Shown here piece by piece: positions 1 through 5,957 of a DNA stretch of 6,079 bases. The notes beneath the pieces are model-generated. The model saw only the letters and a list, made by a program, of their open reading frames with translations, did no database searches and was not told the origin of the DNA. The position numbers and the translations under genes are program-made. The first letter of the stretch is position 1. Each line of letters starts with the position of its first letter. Where the stretch lies: the NCBI GenBank assembly GCA_900554495.1, contig USHR01000110.1, positions 1 to 6,079 of the forward strand, written 5' to 3'. Source of the DNA: an uncultured Collinsella sp. (GTDB taxonomy: Bacteria; Actinomycetota; Coriobacteriia; Coriobacteriales; Coriobacteriaceae).

Positions 1-335
1 ATACAGCTGGAGCACACGATAGGCACCTGCGTGGGGCCGACGGGAAGGCCGATGCCGCGGCTCTCAAGCTCGCGAGCGACGCCGCTTGCAGCCTCGAGGC
101 CAAAGGCCGATCCACCCGAAAGGCAGACGGCGTGGACCTTGTCGACGGTGTTCTCGGGTCGCAGCAGGTCGGTTTCGCGCGATGCTGGAGCACCGCCGCG
201 AACGTCAACGCCGCCGGTGGCGCCCTCGGGTGCCACGATTACGGTGCAACCGGTGCCGGCCTCCTCGTCCGTATAGTTGCCATAGCAAAAGCCATCGACA
301 TCGCAGACGTCAATGGCCTCGAGCAGTGTATCCAT
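1..335 (-). CDS. P1 family peptidase (DmpA/L-aminopeptidase D-esterase-like), N-terminal part
   Basis: The reading frame runs off the left edge, so only the first 111 residues are visible. They match the N-terminal half of the P1 (DmpA/NylC-like) Ntn-hydrolase fold: GGVDVRGGAP at about 41-50, RET-x-LLRPEN at 53-61, then the family hallmark SGGSAFGLEAASG at 73-85 and VPIV at 104-107. Family members are self-cleaving amidases or aminopeptidases; the autocatalytic Ser/Thr lies in the missing C-terminal part, so activity cannot be judged here. The start is supported by AGGAGT at 341-346, five bases before the ATG. Oddity: the segment after VPIV reads CSSC, where as I recall the family usually has small residues and proline (PAAV or PGAV). 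The gene lies 101 bp downstream of maf on the same strand and may be co-transcribed with it. The natural substrate cannot be told from this part. Confidence 0.85.
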   Translation of the reverse strand, partial: MDTLLEAIDVCDVDGFCYGNYTDEEAGTGCTVIVAPEGATGGVDVRGGAPASRETDLLRPENTVDKVHAVCLSGGSAFGLEAASGVARELESRGIGLPVGPTQVPIVCSSC

Positions 336-340
336 GTTTA

Positions 341-346
341 ACTCCT
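341..346 (-). promoter_or_regulatory. Ribosome binding site of the P1 peptidase
   Basis: AGGAGT on the minus strand, with the five-base spacer TAAAC before the ATG at 335. This is a near-consensus Shine-Dalgarno sequence and fixes the start codon. Confidence 0.75.
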
Positions 347-436
347 ATCGGTTTTCCGCCGCGCCTTGTGCCCGGTCGGGATCCGTACGGTACGCCAAAA
401 TTGTAGGCGCCGGGGGATACCCAGCGCCAGATGCAA

Positions 437-1018
437 TTACGAGAGTTTTTGAATCGCGCGCGCGACGCGGGCGATGGGTAGGCCCACCACGTTATAGAAG
501 TCGCCCGAAATATCGTGCACGAGCATGCGTCCTCCTGTGCCCTGAATGCCGTAGGCGCCGGCCTTGTCCATGGGCTCACCCGAGGCGACGTAGTGCTCAA
601 TCTGCTCGTCGGTGAGCTCGTAGAACGTCACATCGGTCACATTGACAAAGGACAGGCTTTCGGCGGCATGCGGGGCTGCCGTATCGCCTGCCTTAACGAT
701 GCAGACGCCGGTTGCGACCTGGTGCGTGCGGCCCGAAAGCTCACGGAGCATGGTGCGCGCCTCGTCCTCGGTTGCCGGCTTGCCCAGAATCTTGCCGTCA
801 AAGGTGACGATGGTGTCGGCCGCGACCGTCAGCTCATTGGGCTCGGCATGCTCGGCGGCAACGGCGGCGGCTTTTGCGCGTGCTAAGCGTTCAACGAGCG
901 TAAGCGGGGCCTCGCCATCAAACGGCGTTTCGTCGATATCGGCAGGAATGATGCGAATGTCATAGCCCGCCTCGTGCATCAACTCGATGCGGCGCGGTGA
1001 TTGCGAAGCCAAAATCAT
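437..1018 (-). CDS. maf: Maf/YhdE-type nucleoside triphosphate pyrophosphatase
   Basis: This complete 193-residue protein has the usual length of Maf proteins. Motifs in order: ASQSPRR at 4-10 (phosphate-binding loop), DIDE at 27-30, the Lys in ARAKA near 49, AADTIV at 66-71 with the likely catalytic/metal Asp68, GKP at 79-81, GEPMDKAGAYGIQG at 147-160 and GDFYNVVGLP at 172-181. The AYGIQG form is that of the E. coli YhdE branch, which hydrolyses dTTP, UTP and modified pyrimidine nucleotides to monophosphate plus pyrophosphate, rather than the YceF (m7GTP) branch. It acts in the cytoplasm, and members are linked to nucleotide-pool cleaning and to septum/division effects. The ATG overlaps the TGA of the upstream DJ-1 gene (ATGA), so translation is probably coupled. 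A GAGGG inside the DJ-1 coding end (1028-1032) can serve as ribosome binding site. The reading frame ends in TAA at 437-439. Confidence 0.95.
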   Translation of the reverse strand: MILASQSPRRIELMHEAGYDIRIIPADIDETPFDGEAPLTLVERLARAKAAAVAAEHAEPNELTVAADTIVTFDGKILGKPATEDEARTMLRELSGRTHQVATGVCIVKAGDTAAPHAAESLSFVNVTDVTFYELTDEQIEHYVASGEPMDKAGAYGIQGTGGRMLVHDISGDFYNVVGLPIARVARAIQKLS

Positions 1019-1557
1019 AGCTGAATGCCCTCGGCGACCTTCTCGACGGCCTTGTCGCCGGCGAGCGTGCGCAGCAGCTCAAGCGCAAAGGGGAGCGACT
1101 GGGCCATGCCGCTGGCGGTGATGATGTTGCCGTCTTGCGTAACCTTCTCGCCGGTATAGGCGCCTTCGGGGAAGCTTTTCTCAAAGCCAGGGAAGCACGT
1201 GGCGTGGCGCCCCTCGAGCAGGTCGAGCTCGCCCAGGATAAACGGGGCAGCGCAGATGGCGGCGACGTGCTTGGTCGCGGCGAACTCGCAGACCACGTCG
1301 CAGACGCGCTGATCGGCGCGCAGGTTGGTGGCACCGGGTAGGCCGCCGGGTAGCACGACGCAGTCGTACTCGTCAAAGTCGATCTCATCAAAGAGCGCAT
1401 CGCAGGTCACGGGGATCTGCAGCGAGCTTACGACCTCACGCGTGGGCATGATCGAGATGAGCGTGGCACGCACGCCGCCGCGACGCATGACATCGACCAT
1501 GGTCAAGCATTCAATAGTTTCAAAGCCATCGGCGGCGAGAACGGCAACGCTGGGCAT
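1015..1557 (-). CDS. DJ-1/PfpI family protein (YajL/ThiJ-like)
   Basis: This 180-residue protein belongs to the DJ-1/ThiJ/YajL branch of the class I glutamine amidotransferase-like fold. Visible features: a first strand with AADGFETIE, where Glu16 aligns with human DJ-1 Glu18; VDVMRRGG; VVLPGG at the oxyanion region; and AAICAAPFIL carrying the nucleophile-elbow Cys102. It continues with TCFPGFE and a C-terminal SGMAQSLPFALELL. Family members are described as redox-responsive chaperone, deglycase or glyoxalase III-like proteins, so the exact reaction is not readable from sequence. I chose the ATG at 1557 because AAAGGAA at 1563-1569 precedes it at good spacing. An in-frame ATG at 1581 would add eight residues (MPPMKGTL) but swallow this ribosome binding site. 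Its 3' end overlaps maf by four bases. A possible promoter lies at 1594-1621. Confidence 0.92.
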   Translation of the reverse strand: MPSVAVLAADGFETIECLTMVDVMRRGGVRATLISIMPTREVVSSLQIPVTCDALFDEIDFDEYDCVVLPGGLPGATNLRADQRVCDVVCEFAATKHVAAICAAPFILGELDLLEGRHATCFPGFEKSFPEGAYTGEKVTQDGNIITASGMAQSLPFALELLRTLAGDKAVEKVAEGIQL

Positions 1558-1593
1558 GAGGGTTCCTTTCATAGGCGGCATACAATTAGCCGT

Positions 1594-1621
1594 CTTATAC
1601 CCCGAAGACCTCCGCTTGCCA
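1594..1621 (-). promoter_or_regulatory. Candidate promoter for the DJ-1/maf unit
   Basis: On the minus strand, TGGCAA (1616-1621) and TATAAG (1594-1599) are separated by 16 bases. Transcription would begin near 1587, giving a leader of about 30 bases before the ATG at 1557. The -10 matches consensus at five of six positions, but the -35 is weak. It sits in the 106-base gap after the methyltransferase gene, where no terminator hairpin is visible, so read-through from upstream is also possible. Confidence 0.35.
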
Positions 1622-1663
1622 CGCTCGATTTCCCAATGATTTTTCTGAGCAATGATTAAGTGG

Positions 1664-2977
1664 CTAGTTGCGCTTAAGGTGGACGACGGTCTCGCAGTGG
1701 AAGGTTTGTGGGAACAGGTCGACTGGCGTGATCTTTACGGGGGAGAAGGTGCCTTCTTCGACAAAGCGTTTGAGATCGCGCGCCAGGGTGGCCGGGTCGC
1801 AGCTCACGTAGGCGACATCGCGAGCACTCGTGCTGGCGATAAGGTTGATCGCCTCGGGGGCGAGGCCTGCGCGCGGCGGGTCGACCACCAAGACGTCGGC
1901 ATCCTGGTCGGGGAACTCGCGCACCGCGTCTCCGCCAATGACGTCGACGTTGTCAAGCTTGTTGATCTCTAGGTTACGGCGTAGATCGCGCACAGCGGGG
2001 CCGTAGGCCTCGACGGCGGCGACAAAGTCGCAGCGGCGGGCGAGCGGCAGGGTAAAGGTGCCGGCACCGCAGTACAGGTCCACGGCAAGCTCGTCTTCCT
2101 GCGGGTCGAGCGCTTCCATGACAAGATCGATCAAAATCTCGGCACCCTTGGTGTTGACCTGGAAAAAAGACGGGGCAGACAAGCGCATCTGACCCTCGGC
2201 GATATTCTCGGTCCATGAGCCCTCTCCGGCGAGCATTTCGACCTTGGAGACACGGCGGGCCTTCTTTTCGCCCTTGCTCATCACGCGCACGATGCTCGTG
2301 GGGTGAGCGGCGTCCGCCAGCACGCGGGAGACCTGCGAGCGCGGAAAAGAGCCTGTGGGCGTCCAGAGTGCGACCTCGAGTGCCTTGGTGCGGCGCGATG
2401 CACGAATGCCCACGCGTTCGAGCCCCAAGTCATGGCTGCCGCTTAGATAGTTGAGTGCGCCGACGACCGATTTGAGCGCCTTCGGGAAGCGCTTATCGAA
2501 CAGCGGGCACGCATCGACGGTCACGATTTTGCTGGGGTCGACACCGTGCATGCCAAGGCGCACGCGACCGTTGACGACGGTCGGTTCGAGCTCGATTTTA
2601 TTGCGGTAGCCCCAGTTGTCCTTGGTGTGGCGGATGGGCCGTACCAACTCATCGACCTGCTCAGGAGCGAACTTGCCGATGCGCTCGAGCGTGGAGCGCA
2701 GGTTTTGCTCCTTGGCGGCGAGCTGTGCCGTGCGTGAGAGATTGCCCCACGAGCAACCGCCGCAGATGCCCACGAAGGGGCAGGGAGGCTGAATGCGATC
2801 GGGGCTTGGCTCCAGAATCTCGGTGGTGCGGGCGCGCATGAACGACTTGCCGTCCTGTACGACCTCGGCCTCGACGGTGTCGCCTGCCACGGCGCCCTGC
2901 ACAAAGACGGCCTTGCCGTTGTCGGCGTGCGCCAGCCCGTCGGCGCCGTAGGTCATCGATTCTATAGTGAGCTTCAT
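1664..2977 (-). CDS. rlmD: 23S rRNA (uracil-5)-methyltransferase, RlmD/RumA type (TrmA family)
   Basis: Read from the ATG at 2977 this is a 437-residue SAM-dependent RNA m5U methyltransferase. An N-terminal TRAM domain (about 1-57, KLTIESMTYGADGLAH onward) binds RNA. Cys66, Cys72, Cys75 and Cys157 form the CX5CX2C...C set expected for a 4Fe-4S cluster. The methylase domain shows SFFQVN (270-275), the SAM loop DLYCGAGTF (300-308), DPPRAGL (366-372), the nucleophile Cys393 in SCDPATLARDL, and Glu429 in FHCETVVHLKR. Family members methylate 23S rRNA U1939 and/or U747, or tRNA U54; the Fe-S and TRAM combination favours rRNA, but RlmD and RlmCD cannot be separated here. In-frame ATGs at 2992 and 3013 would extend it by 5 or 12 residues. 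I prefer 2977 because homologous TRAM domains begin there and AGG lies seven bases upstream, though this Shine-Dalgarno is weak. The ppk terminator ends about 48 bases upstream, and no clear promoter fits between. Confidence 0.93.
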   Translation of the reverse strand: MKLTIESMTYGADGLAHADNGKAVFVQGAVAGDTVEAEVVQDGKSFMRARTTEILEPSPDRIQPPCPFVGICGGCSWGNLSRTAQLAAKEQNLRSTLERIGKFAPEQVDELVRPIRHTKDNWGYRNKIELEPTVVNGRVRLGMHGVDPSKIVTVDACPLFDKRFPKALKSVVGALNYLSGSHDLGLERVGIRASRRTKALEVALWTPTGSFPRSQVSRVLADAAHPTSIVRVMSKGEKKARRVSKVEMLAGEGSWTENIAEGQMRLSAPSFFQVNTKGAEILIDLVMEALDPQEDELAVDLYCGAGTFTLPLARRCDFVAAVEAYGPAVRDLRRNLEINKLDNVDVIGGDAVREFPDQDADVLVVDPPRAGLAPEAINLIASTSARDVAYVSCDPATLARDLKRFVEEGTFSPVKITPVDLFPQTFHCETVVHLKRN

Positions 2978-3025
2978 ATCCCTGCCTGTCATTCGCGTTG
3001 TTGTCCGCACCATGGTAGCAGGGAA

Positions 3026-3067
3026 AAGCGCCCCGCATCCGAGGCTTTCCTCAAATGCGGGGCGCTT
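3026..3067 (-). terminator. Intrinsic terminator of ppk1
   Basis: A perfect 13-bp inverted repeat (AAGCGCCCCGCAT at 3026-3038 with its complement at 3055-3067) encloses a second 4-bp stem, GAGG/CCTC (3041-3044 and 3049-3052). Read on the minus strand the stem runs into TTTTCCC, a short U-tract. It begins 23 bases after the ppk stop codon at 3091. On the plus strand no T-run follows, so termination should be one-directional. Confidence 0.85.
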
Positions 3068-3088
3068 CTACAAACTGCTTCTACAAAC
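3064..3088. repeat. 12-bp tandem direct repeat between ppk1 stop and terminator
   Basis: GCTTCTACAAAC occurs at 3064-3075 and again at 3077-3088, a 13-base period with one intervening base. The first copy overlaps the outer end of the terminator stem. This looks like a small local duplication; no function is evident. Confidence 0.8.
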
Positions 3089-3090
3089 GA

Positions 3091-5499
3091 CTATTTCGTC
3101 TTGCCGGTAATGAGCGTCTTAAGACCCAGACCGATCAGGCCCAAGCCCATGCGCACGCGGCCGGGGCGATGGCGCTCGATGGCCTTGGTCTTGCCAGCGG
3201 GCTTATCGCGACGGGCACTCGTCTCGGGTGCGGGCTTGGTGACCTGCGGCTCGGGCCGAGGTGCAGGTGCAGGCTCGGGCTCAATGACGGTCGCCTGGAC
3301 CTTCTGAACCTCGGGTGCTACCGGCTGCGGCTCGGGCTCGGGGGCAGGTTTCGCCTCAATGACGGGCTCGGGCGCGGCCTCGGCGTTGCGATAGGCGCGC
3401 TCCAGCAGGGCTTCCTGCGAGTTGAAGGGTTTCTCACCCTCTGCACGCTTCACGGGAACCCAGGTGCCGTCGCTCGTGAGGCTGCGTGCCTTCACGTTGT
3501 CGCGCAGCTGCATGCCCATGTACTCGTGCACCAGGGCGCGACAGGTGGGGTCGAGCACGGGGAAGGCGATCTCCACGCGGTGCTCGGTGTTGCGTGTCAT
3601 CATGTCTGCCGAGCTCAGGTAAATCATGTCCGAGTCCACGCCAAAAGCGTAAACACGGGCGTGCTCCAAAAAGCGTCCGACGATGGAGCGGACATGCACG
3701 TTCTCGGTTTTGCCCGGGACACCGGGCTTGAGGCACGAGATGCCGCGGATGATCATGTCCACGCGCACGCCAGCGCACGATGCCTCGGCGATCTTGTCGA
3801 TGACCTCGCGGTCGGTGAGCGAGTTGAGTTTAAAGAACACGCGGGCGGGCTCGCCAGCAAGAGCGCGCTGAATCTCGCGATCCAGACCGCGCATGATGAG
3901 AGGCTTGAGGCCTACGGGCGCCACACCCAGGAAGCGGTAATCGCCGCGCAGATTGCCCAGCGACAGGTTGCGGAAGAACAGGTTGGCGTCCTCGCCGATG
4001 CCGGGGTGAGCGGTCATGAGCATAAAGTCGCTGTAGAGTTTGGCCGTCTTCTCGTTAAAGTTGCCGGTGCCCAGCAGCGTCAGGCGCGTTAGCGCCATGC
4101 CCTCGCGATAGGTGAGCTGGCAGATCTTGGAGTGGCACTTAAAGCCCTCGGAGCCGTAGATGACGGTGCAGCCGGCCTCTTCCAGGCGCTCGGCCCACTC
4201 GATGTTGTTCTGCTCGTCAAAGCGCGCGCGGAGCTCCATGAGCACCGTGACCTCTTTGCCGTTCTCGGCGGCATCGATCAACGACTCGCATAGGCGGCTC
4301 TGCTTGGCCACGCGGTAGAGCGTGATGCGCAACGAGATGCACTCGGGGTCATAGGCGGCCTCGTGCACCAGGTCCAAGAACGGGTTCATGGCCTCATAGG
4401 GATAAAAGAGCAGCTTGTCGTGCTGCAGCACCTGTTCACGGATGGAGCGGGTCATGTCGATGTTGGGGTTGGACTGCGGCCTAAACGGCGTAAAGAGCAG
4501 CTCGTTGCGCAGGTGCTCGGGAATCTTGCCCTCAATGCCAAAGACGTAGCCCAGGTCGAGTGGGATATCGCAGGTAAAGACAGAGCGGCGCGAAAGCTCG
4601 AGCGCCTTGCGGATGGTCTTGAGCGTCGCCTTCTCGAGCGACCCCGAGACCGCGAGCACTACCGGTTGCAGACGCAGGCGCTTCTTAAGGATACGCTTCA
4701 TGTGCTGGCGGTAGTCCTCTTCCTCTTCGACGCCCTCGCCGTCCGGATCGATGTCGGCGTTGCGGGTGACTCGGATGAGCGCGCGGTCGAGTGGCTTGTA
4801 GGAGCCAAAGCAACTGTCCAGGCAGGCGAGGATGACGTCCTCGAGCAAGATGTAGGAGTAGGTGCCGGTGGGCGAGGGGATCTCGACCACGCGGTTCATC
4901 GAGGCGGGAATCTCGATAAGGCCCAGCAGGCTCTCCTCGTCGGTGGCGCCGTCCAGACCACAGGCCAGATAGAGCGCGCCATTGCGCAGGTTGGGGAAGG
5001 GGTGGCGAGGATCGATGACCAGCGGCGAGATAACCGGCGACACGTAGGCCTGGAAGTAGCGGGTTACAAAGGTGCGCTCCTCGGGCGAAAGCGAATCGAT
5101 GCGGGCGCGGTGAACGCCCAAGGTGTCGAGCTTGCCCTCGATGCTCTTAAAGATGGACTCCCAACGGGTAAGGAGCCCGGGCATTTCGGCCATGACAGCA
5201 TCGACCTGTTCGGAGGCGGTCATATTGCTCTTGTTGTCGACAGGTTGTTTTTTGAGCTCCGCCAGATCGGACAGGCCGCCCACGCGCACCATGAGAAACT
5301 CGTCGAGGTTAGACTCGAAAATCGACACGAACTTTAGACGCTCGAACAGCGGAACGGTCTCATCGAAGGCTTCGTCAAGCACGCGGTTGTCAAAGCGCAG
5401 CCAGCTAAGCTCTCGGTTTTGCGTGTACGAGAAGTCGCGCGGCGGCTTGCGCAGCTTTGCGGCGGCTTGCTTCTTTTCGATTTTGCTCGGCATATGCAT
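3091..5499 (-). CDS. ppk1: Polyphosphate kinase 1 with Pro/Glu/Ala-rich C-terminal tail
   Basis: This enzyme reversibly polymerises the gamma-phosphate of ATP into inorganic polyphosphate. The 802-residue product has the standard PPK1 order: N domain (NRELSWLRFDNRVLDEA at 28-44, SNLDEFLMVRV at 63-73), head domain (roughly 140-340), C1 phospholipase-D-like domain (about 350-520) and C2 domain (about 520-690). Residues aligning with known catalytic ones are present: Asn64 (ATP site), Arg396 and Arg426 (metal/phosphate), autophosphorylated His456 in GFKCHSK, and the second His613 in RFLEHARVYAF. It is over 100 residues longer than the roughly 690-residue E. coli enzyme. The excess is a tail (690-802) with two PEP-type repeats, then a basic stretch and a hydrophobic Gly/Leu end. 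ATGs at 5499 and 5493 are both possible; neither has a strong ribosome binding site (GGA lies nine bases before the second). It is transcribed alone and ends at the hairpin at 3026-3067. Confidence 0.97.
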   Translation of the reverse strand: MHMPSKIEKKQAAAKLRKPPRDFSYTQNRELSWLRFDNRVLDEAFDETVPLFERLKFVSIFESNLDEFLMVRVGGLSDLAELKKQPVDNKSNMTASEQVDAVMAEMPGLLTRWESIFKSIEGKLDTLGVHRARIDSLSPEERTFVTRYFQAYVSPVISPLVIDPRHPFPNLRNGALYLACGLDGATDEESLLGLIEIPASMNRVVEIPSPTGTYSYILLEDVILACLDSCFGSYKPLDRALIRVTRNADIDPDGEGVEEEEDYRQHMKRILKKRLRLQPVVLAVSGSLEKATLKTIRKALELSRRSVFTCDIPLDLGYVFGIEGKIPEHLRNELLFTPFRPQSNPNIDMTRSIREQVLQHDKLLFYPYEAMNPFLDLVHEAAYDPECISLRITLYRVAKQSRLCESLIDAAENGKEVTVLMELRARFDEQNNIEWAERLEEAGCTVIYGSEGFKCHSKICQLTYREGMALTRLTLLGTGNFNEKTAKLYSDFMLMTAHPGIGEDANLFFRNLSLGNLRGDYRFLGVAPVGLKPLIMRGLDREIQRALAGEPARVFFKLNSLTDREVIDKIAEASCAGVRVDMIIRGISCLKPGVPGKTENVHVRSIVGRFLEHARVYAFGVDSDMIYLSSADMMTRNTEHRVEIAFPVLDPTCRALVHEYMGMQLRDNVKARSLTSDGTWVPVKRAEGEKPFNSQEALLERAYRNAEAAPEPVIEAKPAPEPEPQPVAPEVQKVQATVIEPEPAPAPRPEPQVTKPAPETSARRDKPAGKTKAIERHRPGRVRMGLGLIGLGLKTLITGKTK
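3241..3363 (-). repeat. Two PEP-type repeats encoding part of the ppk1 tail
   Basis: The tail contains two imperfect copies of one unit: VIEAKPAPEPEPQPV (residues 713-727, DNA 3319-3363) and VIEPEPAPAPRPEPQV (738-753, DNA 3241-3288). At the DNA level TCAATGACGG recurs in both copies, pointing to duplication within the gene. Such proline/acidic repeats are normally extended and disordered linkers. Confidence 0.75.
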
Positions 5500-5528
5500 C
5501 TGTCCGTTCAGTCCCCGTAGAGGACGGT

Positions 5529-5557
5529 AGCCTAACTCTAAATCACTATTGTCTCAA
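5529..5557 (-). promoter_or_regulatory. Candidate proximal promoter of ppk1
   Basis: TTGAGA (5552-5557) and TAGGCT (5529-5534) are spaced by 17 bases on the minus strand. The -35 matches five of six consensus positions; the -10 matches only three. Transcription would start near 5522, giving a leader of roughly 22 bases before the ATG at 5499. Confidence 0.35.
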
Positions 5558-5689
5558 TTTAGTCGACCGCTGGCACGGACGTATCGCGTGAACGGTATCT
5601 TTACCTACTTCTTACGCTGACAAGTCATAGGACTGACGCCCCGCTCGTCTGCAAGCGGTCTATATCCTCACTCAACTGATGCGTAAGTA

Positions 5690-5791
5690 TGAATAAGAAT
5701 GATGGATAGCTGAATATCATTGAATGCATGCGGAAACGTAAACAAACATCATTTATATACATAAAACCGATTTAGCTATGCAATTCTGAAT
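5690..5791 (+). promoter_or_regulatory. Cluster of TGAAT half-sites, possible ArgR operator
   Basis: TGAAT occurs on the plus strand at 5690-5694, 5711-5715, 5721-5725 and 5787-5791. The first three are spaced 21 and 10 bases apart, close to whole helical turns. TGAAT is the half-site of the ARG box bound by ArgR/AhrC. The copy at 5688-5705 matches 12 of 18 positions of the B. subtilis-type ARG box as I recall it, mainly in its left half. No copy has a good right half, so this is a suggestion that depends on the downstream gene being arcA. Confidence 0.3.
5754..5783 (-). promoter_or_regulatory. Candidate distal promoter directed towards ppk1
   Basis: On the minus strand TTGCAT (5778-5783) is followed after 18 bases by TATATA (5754-5759), overlapping TATAAA. 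A start near 5747 would give ppk1 a leader of about 250 bases. The sequence is AT-rich, so chance matches are likely, and this is a weak call. Confidence 0.25.
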
Positions 5792-5891
5792 CAAAAGTTT
5801 AGAGATGCAATTGCAAATAGTTTTTTGGAAAAAGAGCGTTTACCTTAGAAAAGTTACTTTAGAACGCCGAAGTACATTATGGGGGAATCTC

Positions 5892-5914
5892 GTGCGATAT
5901 ACCGTTCATCGCAC
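5892..5914. promoter_or_regulatory. Operator-like inverted repeat
   Basis: GTGCGAT (5892-5898) and ATCGCAC (5908-5914) are perfect complements around a nine-base spacer, ATACCGTTC. The 23-base two-fold symmetry suits a dimeric helix-turn-helix regulator; it could also form an RNA hairpin. It lies about 135 bases before the ATG at 6049, upstream of the candidate -10 at 5962. Confidence 0.45.
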
Positions 5915-5936
5915 TTTGTTGACCGTTCGGGGGCGA

Positions 5937-5957
5937 GGTGGAATTGCGGGTGGAATT
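5937..5957 (+). repeat. Direct repeat GGTGGAATT with 12-base period
   Basis: GGTGGAATT occurs at 5937-5945 and 5949-5957. The repeats end five bases before a TATAAC that could be the -10 of the right-edge gene and cover its -35 position. They may bind an activator or repressor. Confidence 0.5.

Noticed and set aside
400..405. TACAAT as a -10 element for the P1 peptidase gene on the minus strand
   Set aside because: No acceptable -35 lies 16-18 bases upstream; co-transcription with maf is as likely.
3055..4092. Long open frame on the plus strand (345 codons) antisense to ppk1
   Set aside because: It is Leu/Gly/His-rich with no recognisable domain and lies wholly opposite a well-supported gene. 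The strong GC third-position bias of ppk1 removes stops on the opposite strand.
4363..5337. Second long plus-strand open frame (324 codons) antisense to ppk1
   Set aside because: Same reason: composition is that of a shadow frame (Val/Leu/Gly/Asp-rich), it has no family motif, and it starts inside conserved ppk1 coding sequence.
5641..5658. CCGCT...AGCGG hairpin as a terminator in the intergenic region
   Set aside because: The stem is only five pairs with an eight-base loop and no U-tract in either direction.
5731..5744. CGGAAACGTAAACA as a catabolite-response (cre) site
   Set aside because: It matches about 11 of 14 positions, misses key end bases, and nothing shows that CcpA operates in this lineage.
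5728..5775. 15-codon frame MRKRKQTSFIYIKPI, considered as an arginine-rich leader peptide
   Set aside because: No Shine-Dalgarno precedes it, no terminator/antiterminator pair follows, and short frames are common in AT-rich DNA.
5783..5796. FNR/ANR-type anaerobic box near ATTCTGAATCAA, often found at arc operons
   Set aside because: Only one half (ATCAA) is present; the TTGAT half is missing.
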